Counted from the stretch's first letter, positions 18,436 through 27,200 are shown. The stretch is 64,000 bases of DNA from Marinomonas ushuaiensis DSM 15871 (GCF_000521805.1 NZ_JAMB01000001.1:558001-622000); one strand, 5' to 3'. Notes: a model not told the origin generated them from the letters alone. Numbers and translations are program-made.

Positions 18436-19626
18436 TTAGTTTAACTCTGTGTTTCTTTCTAATATTCTAATGCGGGAAAGAAGCTCATCTCTATCTATGT
18501 AGCAGCCTTGTAGTTGGCGCATACCTGACTTAAGGTCAAAAGCGTTGCGAGCATGCAATACACGGCGATTATCAAATACAACCATTTCTCCAGCCGTAAG
18601 ACGGAAAAACAATTGAAATTTTGGTTCTCGAGTTAGCAAAATAAAAAGCTGATAAGCTTTATAGAGAGCCATGGTTTGATGGGGTGGAACATCAATCGGC
18701 CCTCTAATAAAGTTTGCGTGACGCACCTCAATCACTTCATCATTACTGTCAGTCGCAATGACTGTGCCGCGATAACGGTAATCGCAGTAGGGGTCTTTAT
18801 TATAGAAAGACATTGGAATGGTAGACAAATCACGAAATTCTTCTGGATGATGTTCTCGCATGTACTCTGCGATTTTAAAGCCATCAACAAATATTGATTC
18901 CCCGCCACTCGCATCATTGACTAAACAATGAAGGAATTGTAATCCTGGCTGTAACTCCCGAGCCGATAAGTCTGTATGTAAAGGCAAGCGGAGATTTGTA
19001 TTCGCTGAGGTATTCGCTTTAGCGGTAGTCTTAACGTCGAATAACGTACCGTAATTTGACTCGCGCATAAAAGATATTCGGTCCGTTACTTTTGTTAAGG
19101 ATCCGAGTGTCGTATCCACATCAGTAACCAGCGCAATGCCATAATTTCTGAGTGCTCGTAGCCAAATAAGTAACTCTGCATCACTTTCTACAATCGCATC
19201 ATGATGAGTTCTTGGTAGTTCATTCGTAATGCGTTCTTCATCCCATATCGTGGGTTTCCATTGATGGCTTTGCTGTACTTCTTTACTGTAACAATGGCTC
19301 AATAACCAGCCTGGGTGGTATTTACTAACATGGCCTTCGTGATCCCATTCAATCACAATTCTATGATCATCTGTAATATAAGCATTGGACGCTTTAATCG
19401 TAAAAGGAACGTCACAGATTTCGAAAGTTTGTTCTCTCGTTGCTGTCGATATGCATTTAGGGCAATGACAGTTATCACGTAGCCATAAATAGTGAAATTC
19501 GCTGGTATGTTGATGATCCCAAATAACTGTTAGAGACTCGTCATTTAATTCAAGTCGTACAGGATGATGCGTTATAGGATAAGGTGTGAATGAGGCTATT
19601 TCTAAATTAGCATCAGGTGAACTCAT
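18436..19626 (-). CDS. Gamma-butyrobetaine dioxygenase
   Basis: Fe(II)/2-oxoglutarate oxygenase that hydroxylates gamma-butyrobetaine to L-carnitine. It has the N-terminal zinc knuckle LRDNCHCPKC (Cys53, 55, 58, with His104 in YHPGWL) and the TauD-like jelly roll with iron ligands His217, Asp219 (PLHTDL) and His358 (RVLHAR). The stretches RISFMRESN, QPGLQFLHCLVND and CYIDRDELLSRI match the Pseudomonas enzyme as I recall it. Length is 396 residues. It feeds carnitine to CdhA. The gene has its own promoter region carrying the motif shared with the aldolase operon. Confidence 0.92.
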   Translation of the reverse strand: MSSPDANLEIASFTPYPITHHPVRLELNDESLTVIWDHQHTSEFHYLWLRDNCHCPKCISTATREQTFEICDVPFTIKASNAYITDDHRIVIEWDHEGHVSKYHPGWLLSHCYSKEVQQSHQWKPTIWDEERITNELPRTHHDAIVESDAELLIWLRALRNYGIALVTDVDTTLGSLTKVTDRISFMRESNYGTLFDVKTTAKANTSANTNLRLPLHTDLSARELQPGLQFLHCLVNDASGGESIFVDGFKIAEYMREHHPEEFRDLSTIPMSFYNKDPYCDYRYRGTVIATDSNDEVIEVRHANFIRGPIDVPPHQTMALYKAYQLFILLTREPKFQLFFRLTAGEMVVFDNRRVLHARNAFDLKSGMRQLQGCYIDRDELLSRIRILERNTELN

Positions 19627-19693
19627 AATGTCGTCCTAGGTAATAATGTAAGGGATCATAATGTTAATCTTATAATGAAAGCATTTTTTTCTG

Positions 19694-19731
19694 TGATATC
19701 GAGTCGACTTCCTGTTGCATCAATACGACAA
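19694..19731 (-). promoter_or_regulatory. Candidate regulator operator, copy 1 (before gamma-butyrobetaine dioxygenase)
   Basis: A 38-bp stretch that is identical at 27 of 38 positions, without gaps, to the one at 23522-23559. It contains two direct CGAC boxes spaced 21 bp apart, with TTGCAT between them. Two turns between direct repeats is what AraC-type regulators usually need. It lies 68 bp upstream of the gene start. Confidence 0.55.
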
Positions 19732-19796
19732 CTAGAAAGAAAATTCAAAAAGGTGAGGCTGTATTTAAATGAAGGCTAAGACTTGATCATAACAAA

Positions 19797-19829
19797 CGTC
19801 TTTCGTAGAGCGAGACTCTACAAAAAACG
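19797..19829. terminator. Hairpin after the HD-domain gene
   Basis: CGTCTTTCGTAGAG pairs with CTCTACAAAAAACG (14 bp, two A-C mismatches) around a 5-base loop, 23 bp past the stop of the HD-domain gene. The minus-strand downstream sequence is not U-rich, so termination would be weak. Confidence 0.4.
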
Positions 19830-19852
19830 CTTATTAAAGACAGGACATCCTT

Positions 19853-20473
19853 TTATACACCCACTCCTGAGATAGCGATATCAACAGCGCTTCTTCCCAT
19901 AGTTTGAGCGCCTACATACTGCTCAGAAAAAGGAGGTCTTGAGAAAATCTTTCGAACTAACGGCTCAAAATATTTTAAAGGCTTGGTTGGGTAATCTGGA
20001 TCGAATGATGCTTGGTCCCATTTTTCACAGAAATCGACACAACTTTGGTACCAAGGGTGATCTTTTAAGTAGTCACGTTCATTTGGATTACCACCAAAGA
20101 AATGAGCGTAATAATAGTTTTGGAACAAGCCGTGTTGAGTGATAATCCAAGTGACTTCTGGTCGTACATACGGACGCAAGATGGAAGCTGCAAGTTGTGA
20201 GTGGTTGTAAGGTGAAAGATCATCTCCGATATCGTGTATAAGGGCCGCAAGGATTATTTCTTCATCTGCACCATCGGCTTCCGCTCTGGTTGCTGTCTGC
20301 AAAGAATGCTCTAGTCTTGTTACTTGATAGCCTGATAATGTGTGTTCAAGGTTTCTAAGGGCACTAATGATGCGATCAGGTAAACCTGCAACGTATTCGA
20401 TTTCATGTTGCTCTAAAAATTCATATTCTTCTTTGGTGCCATCTTTCATCTGACGAAATTGTACTGCTTTCAT
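19853..20473 (-). CDS. PhnZ/TmpB-like HD-domain mixed-valent di-iron oxygenase
   Basis: A 206-residue HD-domain protein. All six metal ligands of PhnZ-type di-iron oxygenases can be placed: His56 (LEHSLQ), His80-Asp81 (LIHDIG), His91 (NHSQLAAS), His114 (TQHGLF) and Asp153 (KWDQA). In characterised relatives, PhnZ or TmpB cleaves the C-P bond of a 1-hydroxyphosphonate produced by a 2-oxoglutarate oxygenase. Here such an oxygenase gene lies directly upstream (24-bp gap). With trimethylammonium genes all around, the best match is TmpB, releasing betaine and phosphate. The enzyme class is well supported; the substrate is inference. Confidence 0.8.
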   Translation of the reverse strand: MKAVQFRQMKDGTKEEYEFLEQHEIEYVAGLPDRIISALRNLEHTLSGYQVTRLEHSLQTATRAEADGADEEIILAALIHDIGDDLSPYNHSQLAASILRPYVRPEVTWIITQHGLFQNYYYAHFFGGNPNERDYLKDHPWYQSCVDFCEKWDQASFDPDYPTKPLKYFEPLVRKIFSRPPFSEQYVGAQTMGRSAVDIAISGVGV

Positions 20474-20497
20474 TTTTTTCTCCTGCTTGTCACTTGT

Positions 20498-21613
20498 TTA
20501 TACCGAGACCTTTCTCTTCAGTGCTACATATCGCCCTTTTGGTTCATCAAGGTCGATATAAGCACCTTGCAAATGGCGATAGCCTTCATTAGGGTCAAAA
20601 GAAGTGCGACCATGCAGAACACGAGTGTTGTGAAACATCTGCAATTGCCCAGGCTCTAGCTTAAAGCGCCATTCAAAACGTGGATCAGAAAATAGCTGCC
20701 CTAATCTCTGACGTGCTCGATGGAATGTTTTTAGCTGCTCTGGTTCTAATAGAGGTAGAAAATCTAACCTAGGACTATAAGCGACCCCTTCGACTCGTTT
20801 TGCTGAATCGAGTTTGACCATTGTACGTCTCTCAATAAGGTCTATATCTTGATCAAAGTGACGATATCGAACCGGTACTGTGCTGAGTAACTCGACACCG
20901 TAAGGGTCTTCTTTACGCAATTGCTCTATGACGGATAAACTGTCTACTAATGTGGATAAGCCCCCCGTTGTTTCATTTTTAATGCAGTGCAGTAGTTGCA
21001 CGCCAGGCATTGGGTCACGATAAGGGTTATCAGTATGCGCACCTAACGATACAGATCGATAAGCTAAATCGTTAGAATTTGGGCGGGTGTATACTTCAAA
21101 GTGTTTGCCAAAGTTGGTTTGACGAATGTTACCAAATAATTCAGCGACTTCTATGACGGCATTGGAGCGTTCAGGTACACCGTTTACAATGATAAGACCG
21201 TACGCTAGAAAAATTTCCAGTGCATTTAAGAGGCCTTGATCAGATTTTAAATTATCAAAATCTACAGAGAAATTAGCTTTATCAATATTGCTTAGCCATG
21301 GTTTTGATACAGGTGTGCCATCCCATACGTCAAAATCTGCATGAAATTCAATTAGATCATAGGTTCCTGTATATCCATCGCTAAATGATATAGTGAGTTT
21401 TTCTTGCGATGCAATAGGCTCAATTTTTGTAATGCTAAGGTCATTAGGAAGTTGATGAGGGTCGAAGAAACGCTGTTTCGAGATCTTGTCTAAATGTTGC
21501 TCGTCTTGACATCGCTCTCTAAGCCATAAAGCGGCTAGCTCAATGTCTTTTCCATCAAACTGAGCAAATAAAGTATTGCTCTCTTCGTTGATGGAAAAAG
21601 TTACTTTTTTCAT
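20498..21613 (-). CDS. TmpA-like 2-oxoglutarate dioxygenase (gamma-butyrobetaine hydroxylase paralogue)
   Basis: TauD/TfdA-fold enzyme of 371 residues with iron ligands His193, Asp195 (GAHTDN) and His334 (RVLHGR), and GVQLLHCI as in gamma-butyrobetaine hydroxylases. Unlike the neighbouring hydroxylase, the N-terminal domain has lost the zinc knuckle: LWLRERCQDEQH replaces the C-x-C-x2-C pattern. Pairing with a PhnZ/TmpB-like HD oxygenase suggests it hydroxylates 2-(trimethylamino)ethylphosphonate, as TmpA does. AAGGGGAA precedes the ATG. A second gamma-butyrobetaine hydroxylase is the alternative. Confidence 0.8.
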   Translation of the reverse strand: MKKVTFSINEESNTLFAQFDGKDIELAALWLRERCQDEQHLDKISKQRFFDPHQLPNDLSITKIEPIASQEKLTISFSDGYTGTYDLIEFHADFDVWDGTPVSKPWLSNIDKANFSVDFDNLKSDQGLLNALEIFLAYGLIIVNGVPERSNAVIEVAELFGNIRQTNFGKHFEVYTRPNSNDLAYRSVSLGAHTDNPYRDPMPGVQLLHCIKNETTGGLSTLVDSLSVIEQLRKEDPYGVELLSTVPVRYRHFDQDIDLIERRTMVKLDSAKRVEGVAYSPRLDFLPLLEPEQLKTFHRARQRLGQLFSDPRFEWRFKLEPGQLQMFHNTRVLHGRTSFDPNEGYRHLQGAYIDLDEPKGRYVALKRKVSV

Positions 21614-21709
21614 GATTCCCCTTCACTTATATTTAAATCAGTATCTACTTTGTTTTTCAATTTTTAAAAACAATTTAATCATTGAATATATTTTGAGCTT
21701 GATGGACGC

Positions 21710-22630
21710 TTATGTAGCAACAGAGTTTTTAAGTGACTCTCCTTTTTGATAAAGCATCATATTTATAACGACTTGATTAACAATGTCAGATAGGGAGGAT
21801 GATGAAGCAATATGAGGTGTCACAATCACACCTTTGGTTGTCCATAGGTAATGATCGCTAGGTAAAGGTTCTTCGTCGAATACATCCAAAAGAGCACCTG
21901 TTAGATGTCCAGACTGAATCGCGAGGGTTAAATCCTCACTGACAAGATGACCGCCACGTCCGCAATTAATTAAATAAGCATTTTCAGGCATTTTATTGAA
22001 TGTTACTTGGGACAAAATACCTTGAGTATGAGGGTTGAGTGGTAATAAATTAACGAGTACACCTGCTTTACTGAGAACGGTGTTTAGACCTTCTTCACCA
22101 TGGTAACAATTGACGCCAATCAATTCTTTTGGGCTTCGAGACCAACCATGAACGGTGTAACCAAATTGCGCGAGCTTCTCTGCGACATAAGCGCCGATTT
22201 CACCTAATCCTAATAAACTGATTTGAGTGTCGGATGCCGGTCGCTGGAGTAAGACTTGCCATTGTTTGTTATCTTGAAACTTTCGATATTGCTCAAAATC
22301 TCGCTGATAATTCAAAATCCCCCATAAGATATATTCCAACATGCCCTGTTTTTGAACTGGATCCACGATGCGGCAAATGGGTAATCCAGACATCAGTAAT
22401 TTTTTCCCTAAATGATCTACTCCTGCAGACAGTGCATGCAGTACTTTGATGTTTGGATAGTCGACTAATAAAGAGTCTGATGGATGCCAGCAAGCGGCCA
22501 ATTCGGCATCTTTCGAGCCGACTTCGCCAGGTAGATAAGCTTGTATTGTTGGATAGGACTGTTGCAGTTCAGCTTTAATGGCATTGCTAAAATCGACGTC
22601 ATTAGACGCTAATAATATAGACATGGTCAT
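21710..22630 (-). CDS. D-isomer-specific 2-hydroxyacid dehydrogenase, GhrA-like
   Basis: NAD(P)-dependent reductase of 2-oxoacids such as glyoxylate or hydroxypyruvate. It has the Rossmann motif LGLGEIGAYVAEKL near residue 143, the INCGRGG loop with the catalytic Arg, the DVFDEEPLP Glu region, and the catalytic His in VTPHIAS. Length is 306 residues, close to GhrA. It starts 4 bp after the aldolase stop, so the two are coupled. Its physiological substrate in this operon is not known. Confidence 0.87.
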   Translation of the reverse strand: MTMSILLASNDVDFSNAIKAELQQSYPTIQAYLPGEVGSKDAELAACWHPSDSLLVDYPNIKVLHALSAGVDHLGKKLLMSGLPICRIVDPVQKQGMLEYILWGILNYQRDFEQYRKFQDNKQWQVLLQRPASDTQISLLGLGEIGAYVAEKLAQFGYTVHGWSRSPKELIGVNCYHGEEGLNTVLSKAGVLVNLLPLNPHTQGILSQVTFNKMPENAYLINCGRGGHLVSEDLTLAIQSGHLTGALLDVFDEEPLPSDHYLWTTKGVIVTPHIASSSSLSDIVNQVVINMMLYQKGESLKNSVAT

Positions 22631-22634
22631 CGCA

Positions 22635-23381
22635 TTAATCCTTATACGAAGGATCGATTCGATCTAATTTTCTTAGCCAAGCTTGCCAAACGAAATGGCG
22701 TTCATGTTCAACACCTTTAAATTGAGAGTTAACGTGTGCCGCGAGCTTCTCAGGAATGGGCACGATTTTATTTAAACCTGCCATTTGAGCGGTAGCTAAC
22801 TGAATTTCACAGGCTTTGTTTAAGTAGTACATGATTTGAAACGCATCAGCGACGGTTTCACCGACGGTAAGCAAACCGTGATTACGCAAAACCAAGCCGA
22901 TATTGTCGCCAAGAGATTGCTGGATTCTTGTACGTTCTTCAAGGTTCCATGCGACACCTTCGTAATCATGGTAGCCAAGGTTATTATAGAATTCGGTACT
23001 AATTTGATTCAGCATCAACAATCCGTCATCACAAGCGGCTAATGCCATACCAGGAACGGTGTGCGTGTGCATCACGCAATGAGCATCATCACGAGCCGTA
23101 TGTACAGCGCTGTGAATCGTAAAGCCAGCTAAATTATAATCTGAATCGCCTTCTAAAATTTTGCCATTAACATCAACGATGACCAAATCACTTGCTTTAA
23201 CCTCATCAAACATAAGACCGAAAGGATTAATTAAGAACCGTGGCGTGTCATCTATGTCGGGTAAGCGCACTGAAAAGTGAGTGTATATCGTGTCTTCCCA
23301 ACCCAGCATCGCAGCGAGACGATAGGCTGCCGCTAAGTCACGACGTAACACGGCTTCTTGTTGTGAATTGTCATTACTCAT
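22635..23381 (-). CDS. Class II aldolase/adducin family protein
   Basis: A 248-residue zinc-dependent aldolase or decarboxylase fold. The likely metal ligands are in HTHTVPG (two His) and RNHGLLTVG (third His), with a catalytic acid in TEFYNN. Characterised relatives act on sugar phosphates or 3-oxo-tetronate phosphates, but this protein's variant lacks close known homologues that I can name. First gene of an apparent four-gene operon (aldolase, dehydrogenase, TmpA-like, TmpB-like), starting after TTGGAGCG. Function in quaternary-amine metabolism is suggested only by position. Confidence 0.85.
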   Translation of the reverse strand: MSNDNSQQEAVLRRDLAAAYRLAAMLGWEDTIYTHFSVRLPDIDDTPRFLINPFGLMFDEVKASDLVIVDVNGKILEGDSDYNLAGFTIHSAVHTARDDAHCVMHTHTVPGMALAACDDGLLMLNQISTEFYNNLGYHDYEGVAWNLEERTRIQQSLGDNIGLVLRNHGLLTVGETVADAFQIMYYLNKACEIQLATAQMAGLNKIVPIPEKLAAHVNSQFKGVEHERHFVWQAWLRKLDRIDPSYKD

Positions 23382-23647
23382 TATTTCGCTCCAATAAACC
23401 TTCTTGTTTAAATCAAATCTAGTGCTGACGCAGTGACGCGTATGTTGTCTGAGTCATAGTTCTTTATGATGACAATATATAACCACGGTATTTATTTTAT
23501 CGTGAGAGGGTCTTTTATCCATGATATTAAGCCGACCTCTTATTGCATACTGACGACATTTTTAACTTTTTATTCTTTTGTGAAAAACTAAGTGTTGATG
23601 GAATTGTTTGATTCTTTATTCCATATGTTTAATAAGAATTCTAAAAA
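23382..23647. other. Promoter region of the aldolase operon
   Basis: The gap between the aldolase start and the tat terminator. It contains copy 2 of the 38-bp shared motif and otherwise AT-rich sequence with no open frame. Confidence 0.5.
23522..23559 (-). promoter_or_regulatory. Candidate regulator operator, copy 2 (before the aldolase operon)
   Basis: Gapless 27/38 match to the stretch at 19694-19731, in the same orientation relative to the controlled gene. It has CGAC boxes 21 bp apart and TTGCAT between them. It lies about 140 bp upstream of the aldolase start. Confidence 0.55.
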
Positions 23648-23678
23648 GCAAAAAAAAACGCCCCAATAAGTTGAGGCG
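23648..23678 (-). terminator. Rho-independent terminator of the tat operon
   Basis: On the minus strand CGCCTCAA and TTGGGGCG form an 8-bp stem (one U-G pair) around a 4-base loop, followed by nine T residues. It lies about 30 bp after tatC. Confidence 0.92.
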
Positions 23679-23709
23679 ATTTTGGGATGATTGAATATAA
23701 AATCAGTAA

Positions 23710-24480
23710 TTATTCATTAACTTCAGGGCTCGGTTCTTCAGTTTCTTCATCATCTTCTGGTATTTTCACAGTTCTACCTGCAATGAGACCCAATTCAAAC
23801 AGCATCCACATAGGAATAGCCAACAAAGTTTGAGAGAAAATATCAGGCGGAGTAATCAACATACCAACGACAAAGCAGCCAAGGAAAATATAAGGGCGTT
23901 TTTTTGATAGTGTCGCAACAGTTGTAACGCCAGCTTTAATAAGCAAGTACGTGGCGACTGGGATTTCAAATGTCACACCAAACGCAAAGAAGAGTTTTAA
24001 GACAAAGTTTAAGTAGTTGTTGATGTCCGTCATAACGGTCACTTCGCCCGGACCAACGGTTGTGAAGAAACCAAAAATCAAGGGTAAAACAACGTAATAA
24101 GCGAACAAAACACCAGCGTAAAAAAGAAAAATACTGGAGATAAGCAAAGGAATCGCAATACGTTTTTCATTCTTATACAAAGCAGGGGCAATGAAAGACC
24201 AAGCTTGAAAGAGTGTATAAGGAACAGACAGCAAGACCGCAACAGCGAACGTTAGCTTTAAAGGCGCTAGAAAGGGCGAAGCCACTTCTGTTGCGATCAA
24301 TGAGCTTCCAGGCGGCAGTAACAAGCGTAATGGCTCTGACACGATGAGATACAAATCGTTAGCAAAGGCATATAAACCGAGAAACAGAACTAGAATAACA
24401 AGAACCGCTTTTAATAAACGGTTTCTTAGCTCAATAAGATGAGCGACTAAAGGTGCTTGGTTTGGAGAGCTTGTACTCAT
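23710..24480 (-). CDS. tatC: Twin-arginine translocase subunit TatC
   Basis: Six-helix inner-membrane receptor for twin-arginine signal peptides. The N-terminal HLIELRNRLLKA is the TatC signature that contacts the RR motif, and PFLAPLKL with FALGV-type helices follows. The protein is 256 residues with an acidic cytosolic tail (DDEETEEPSPEV). It is the last gene of the tat cluster, 40 bp after tatB, and is followed by a strong terminator. Confidence 0.97.
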   Translation of the reverse strand: MSTSSPNQAPLVAHLIELRNRLLKAVLVILVLFLGLYAFANDLYLIVSEPLRLLLPPGSSLIATEVASPFLAPLKLTFAVAVLLSVPYTLFQAWSFIAPALYKNEKRIAIPLLISSIFLFYAGVLFAYYVVLPLIFGFFTTVGPGEVTVMTDINNYLNFVLKLFFAFGVTFEIPVATYLLIKAGVTTVATLSKKRPYIFLGCFVVGMLITPPDIFSQTLLAIPMWMLFELGLIAGRTVKIPEDDEETEEPSPEVNE

Positions 24481-24520
24481 AATGCGTTACATTTCCGCGC
24501 GTCATTTAAGTCAGTGTTAA

Positions 24521-24931
24521 CTAGGAACGAGATGTTGTTGTCTCAGGTGCTTTTTCTTCCGTATCTGGCAATGGTGCTAAGTCAGCTTCTTGTTTATCAG
24601 AGACAGCCAAAGGTGCTTCTTCATTGTTCACTGTGTTTTCTGCTATAGGCTTCATAGGTTCTTGCGCATAGGACTCAGGAAGAGGGGTAATGGTATTCTG
24701 TATCGTTTTCTCTTCTTTAAGAAGATGTTGATTGGTTTCGGTGATTTTTTGCTGCAGTTCTTCTTGATCAAGTTGTGCGTTAATCTCTCTCTGCACAGAG
24801 TTGATGCTGCGACGAATCTTACGCACCCAAAGCCCCGCTGTTTTTGCAGCATGAGGCAAGCGTTCTGGCCCAAGAATTAATAGACCTACAACGAAGACAA
24901 CTAAAAGTTCAGAAAAGCCGATGTCGAACAC
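24521..24931 (-). CDS. tatB: Sec-independent translocase subunit TatB
   Basis: Single N-terminal membrane helix (MFDIGFSELLVVFVVGLLI) ending in the conserved GPERLP, then an amphipathic helix and a long, charged, low-complexity tail. At 136 residues it fits TatB rather than TatA. TatB forms the receptor complex with TatC. It starts 3 bp after the tatA stop. Confidence 0.95.
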   Translation of the reverse strand: MFDIGFSELLVVFVVGLLILGPERLPHAAKTAGLWVRKIRRSINSVQREINAQLDQEELQQKITETNQHLLKEEKTIQNTITPLPESYAQEPMKPIAENTVNNEEAPLAVSDKQEADLAPLPDTEEKAPETTTSRS

Positions 24932-24934
24932 AGA

Positions 24935-25153
24935 TTAGGCGCTCTTATCGTCTTTTTTTACTTCACTATCAATGACTTTACTCTGAGTTGTTTTCTCATC
25001 GGCAACGTCATCTTCTTTGTCTACGGCTTGTTTAAAACCTTTAACCGCACCGCCTAAATCAGCGCCTAGGTTTTTCAGTTTTTTTGTGCCGAAAATAAGA
25101 ATTAGGATTGCTAAAACAATCAATAATTGCCAAATACTAATACCACCTAACAT
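24935..25153 (-). CDS. tatA: Sec-independent translocase subunit TatA
   Basis: Pore-forming subunit of the Tat system: short membrane helix [15 protein letters not shown], the FGTKKL hinge, then an amphipathic helix with a lysine- and aspartate-rich tail. Length is 72 residues. It is co-transcribed with tatB and tatC and lies downstream of hisE. Confidence 0.95.
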   Translation of the reverse strand: MLGGISIWQLLIVLAILILIFGTKKLKNLGADLGGAVKGFKQAVDKEDDVADEKTTQSKVIDSEVKKDDKSA

Positions 25154-25205
25154 ACAGTTCTCCAGTTGCTTATTCGTTTAATCGCTTAATTAGCGCACAT
25201 ATTTA

Positions 25206-25538
25206 TTATTTAGTTCGATTGGCTTTTTCTTCTAAACCAGACAAATCAAATCGACGAGCTAATTCGTCCAGTATAGCATCAGGGCCAATATCTAAATGAG
25301 ATAACATAACTAGGGTGTGAAACCAAAGGTCAGCTGTTTCATAAATCAAATCAGACTTATCACCTGAGATGACAGAATCTTTGGCCGCAATAATGGTTTC
25401 AATGCTTTCTTCGCCCACTTTCTCGAGGATTTTATTTAACCCCTTTGCATGTAGACTGGCGACATAGGAAGAATCTGCCGCGGCACCTTTACGTTGTTCT
25501 AGAGTGGCTGCTAGTTTAGCCAATACATCGGTCTTCAT
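25206..25538 (-). CDS. hisE: Phosphoribosyl-ATP pyrophosphatase
   Basis: Second step of histidine biosynthesis (PR-ATP to PR-AMP and pyrophosphate). The all-helical MazG-like fold shows the metal-binding [15 protein letters not shown] near residue 40 and [14 protein letters not shown]. It is a free-standing 110-residue HisE rather than a HisIE fusion. It sits between ubiB and tatA as in Pseudomonas, but the hisI gene that accompanies it there is absent here. Confidence 0.95.
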   Translation of the reverse strand: MKTDVLAKLAATLEQRKGAAADSSYVASLHAKGLNKILEKVGEESIETIIAAKDSVISGDKSDLIYETADLWFHTLVMLSHLDIGPDAILDELARRFDLSGLEEKANRTK

Positions 25539-25554
25539 TATAGTCTCTCGAATA

Positions 25555-27198
25555 TTACGGTTTTAAGACGAGCAGGTACAGTCCTGCTAAAAATAATCCC
25601 AAACTGGTTAAATCAGCTGTCAATAAATGTTCCATGGAAGCTGGGTCTGTAAATACCCATGCGGCGCCCAAACACATTACACCAAGTAATCGGAACGGCA
25701 AGTTTTTACGACTCTTTTTCAGCTCTTTACCTAATTGGTCAATAGCTTCTGTTTGTGCCTGAATGCGTTCGTCTTGATGTGACATTTGAGACAAGGCGGT
25801 GAAAATCAGATTAGGGATTTGAGGTAGCTGTCCAGCCCATTGTGGTGCCTGTTTACGGGCTTCTTCCATTACACGTTTTGGTCCCATTTGTTCGCGCATC
25901 CAATGCTCTAAAAATGGTTTGGCAGTAACCCATAAGTCTAAATCAGGGTAAAGCTGACGGCCTAGACCTTCAATGTTTAATAGCGTTTTTTCTAATAAAA
26001 CCAATTGAGGTTGCACTTCCATATTAAAGCGGCGTGCCGTTTGAAATAAACCAATCAATACTTGGCCAAATGAAATGTCTTTGAGTGGTTTTGCAAACAT
26101 TGGCTCACAAACACTTCGAATTGCTGATTCAAAGGCGTGTACGGGTGTGCCTTTTGGAACCCAGCCACTTTCTACATGTAATTCAGCAACCAAACGATAA
26201 TCACGCTGGAAAAAGGCTAAAAGGTTACGTGCTAAATAGTTTTTGTCTGCGTCATCAAGGCTGCCCATAATGGCGCAGTCAATCGCAATGTATTTGGGTT
26301 TTTCAGGGTTGCTAACATCAACGAAAATATTGCCCGGATGCATATCCGCATGAAAGAAACTGTGAGAAAAAACTTGTGTAAAAAATATTTCTACACCGCG
26401 TTCGGCCAAACATTTCATATTCACATTGGCTTTATTCAGCGCTGGAATATCTGCCACAGGAATGCCGTAAATGCGCTCCATAACCATGACGTTGCGATGG
26501 CTATAATCCCAGTAAATTTGCGGTACATACAGTAAATCTGAACCGACAAAATTACGTTGTAATAAGCCAGTGTTTGCGGCCTCTTTGGCGAGATCTAGTT
26601 CATCCAGAATGGTGTATTCGTAATCAGTAACGACTTCAACCGGTCGTAAACGGCGGCCATCTTCGCTTATGTTAGCAACAAGGTTTGCCAAGGTATAAAG
26701 CAGTTTAATGTCTTTGCCTATGGTTTTTTCGATTTTAGGACGAATGACCTTTACGATAACGTCTTCGCCGGAATGCAGAGTGGCGGTATGAACTTGAGCG
26801 ATGGAAGCAGAGGCTAATGGTTCGACAGAGAATTCAGCAAATAATTCTGAAACCGGAGCTTTTAAATCCCGTTCGATAATGGCTTGAGCAACTTGACCTG
26901 AAAAGGCAGGAACCTTGTCTTGAAGTTTAGCAAGTTCATCGGCGATCTCATCGTCTAATAAATCTCGTCTCGTAGATAGGATTTGGCCGAACTTAACAAA
27001 GATAGGGCCAAGTGACTCCAGAGCTAAGCGAAGGCGTTCACCTTTGTTTTTACTGGCACGTTTTCGGCCGATAGAACAAACCAATCCCAGCGTACAGCGT
27101 ATGTACCAAGGCAATAAAGCAAAAGGAATAAACACATCAAGACGAAAACGTATTACGGTAAATATAATGCGTAATAAACGTAAAACACTGGTCAACAT
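25555..27198 (-). CDS. ubiB: Ubiquinone biosynthesis regulatory kinase-like protein UbiB
   Basis: Atypical ADCK/UbiB ATPase needed for coenzyme Q synthesis. The family-specific [13 protein letters not shown] (KxGQ) motif near residue 70, ATP-lysine VKVIRPK, catalytic [11 protein letters not shown] and metal-binding AIDCAIMG are all present. The C-terminus has two membrane helices. Length of 547 residues is typical. It starts 2 bp after the ubiE stop with no ubiJ gene between. Confidence 0.96.
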   Translation of the reverse strand: MLTSVLRLLRIIFTVIRFRLDVFIPFALLPWYIRCTLGLVCSIGRKRASKNKGERLRLALESLGPIFVKFGQILSTRRDLLDDEIADELAKLQDKVPAFSGQVAQAIIERDLKAPVSELFAEFSVEPLASASIAQVHTATLHSGEDVIVKVIRPKIEKTIGKDIKLLYTLANLVANISEDGRRLRPVEVVTDYEYTILDELDLAKEAANTGLLQRNFVGSDLLYVPQIYWDYSHRNVMVMERIYGIPVADIPALNKANVNMKCLAERGVEIFFTQVFSHSFFHADMHPGNIFVDVSNPEKPKYIAIDCAIMGSLDDADKNYLARNLLAFFQRDYRLVAELHVESGWVPKGTPVHAFESAIRSVCEPMFAKPLKDISFGQVLIGLFQTARRFNMEVQPQLVLLEKTLLNIEGLGRQLYPDLDLWVTAKPFLEHWMREQMGPKRVMEEARKQAPQWAGQLPQIPNLIFTALSQMSHQDERIQAQTEAIDQLGKELKKSRKNLPFRLLGVMCLGAAWVFTDPASMEHLLTADLTSLGLFLAGLYLLVLKP

Positions 27199-27200
27199 AA

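Noticed and set aside
18432-18436. Terminator between the converging GbdR-like and gamma-butyrobetaine dioxygenase genes
   Set aside because: Only 3 bp separate the stops and no hairpin with U-run is seen at either end.
19853-20473. HD protein as a (p)ppGpp or c-di-GMP hydrolase
   Set aside because: The six-ligand spacing and LEHSLQ motif are of the PhnZ type; HD-GYP and RelA/SpoT motifs are absent.
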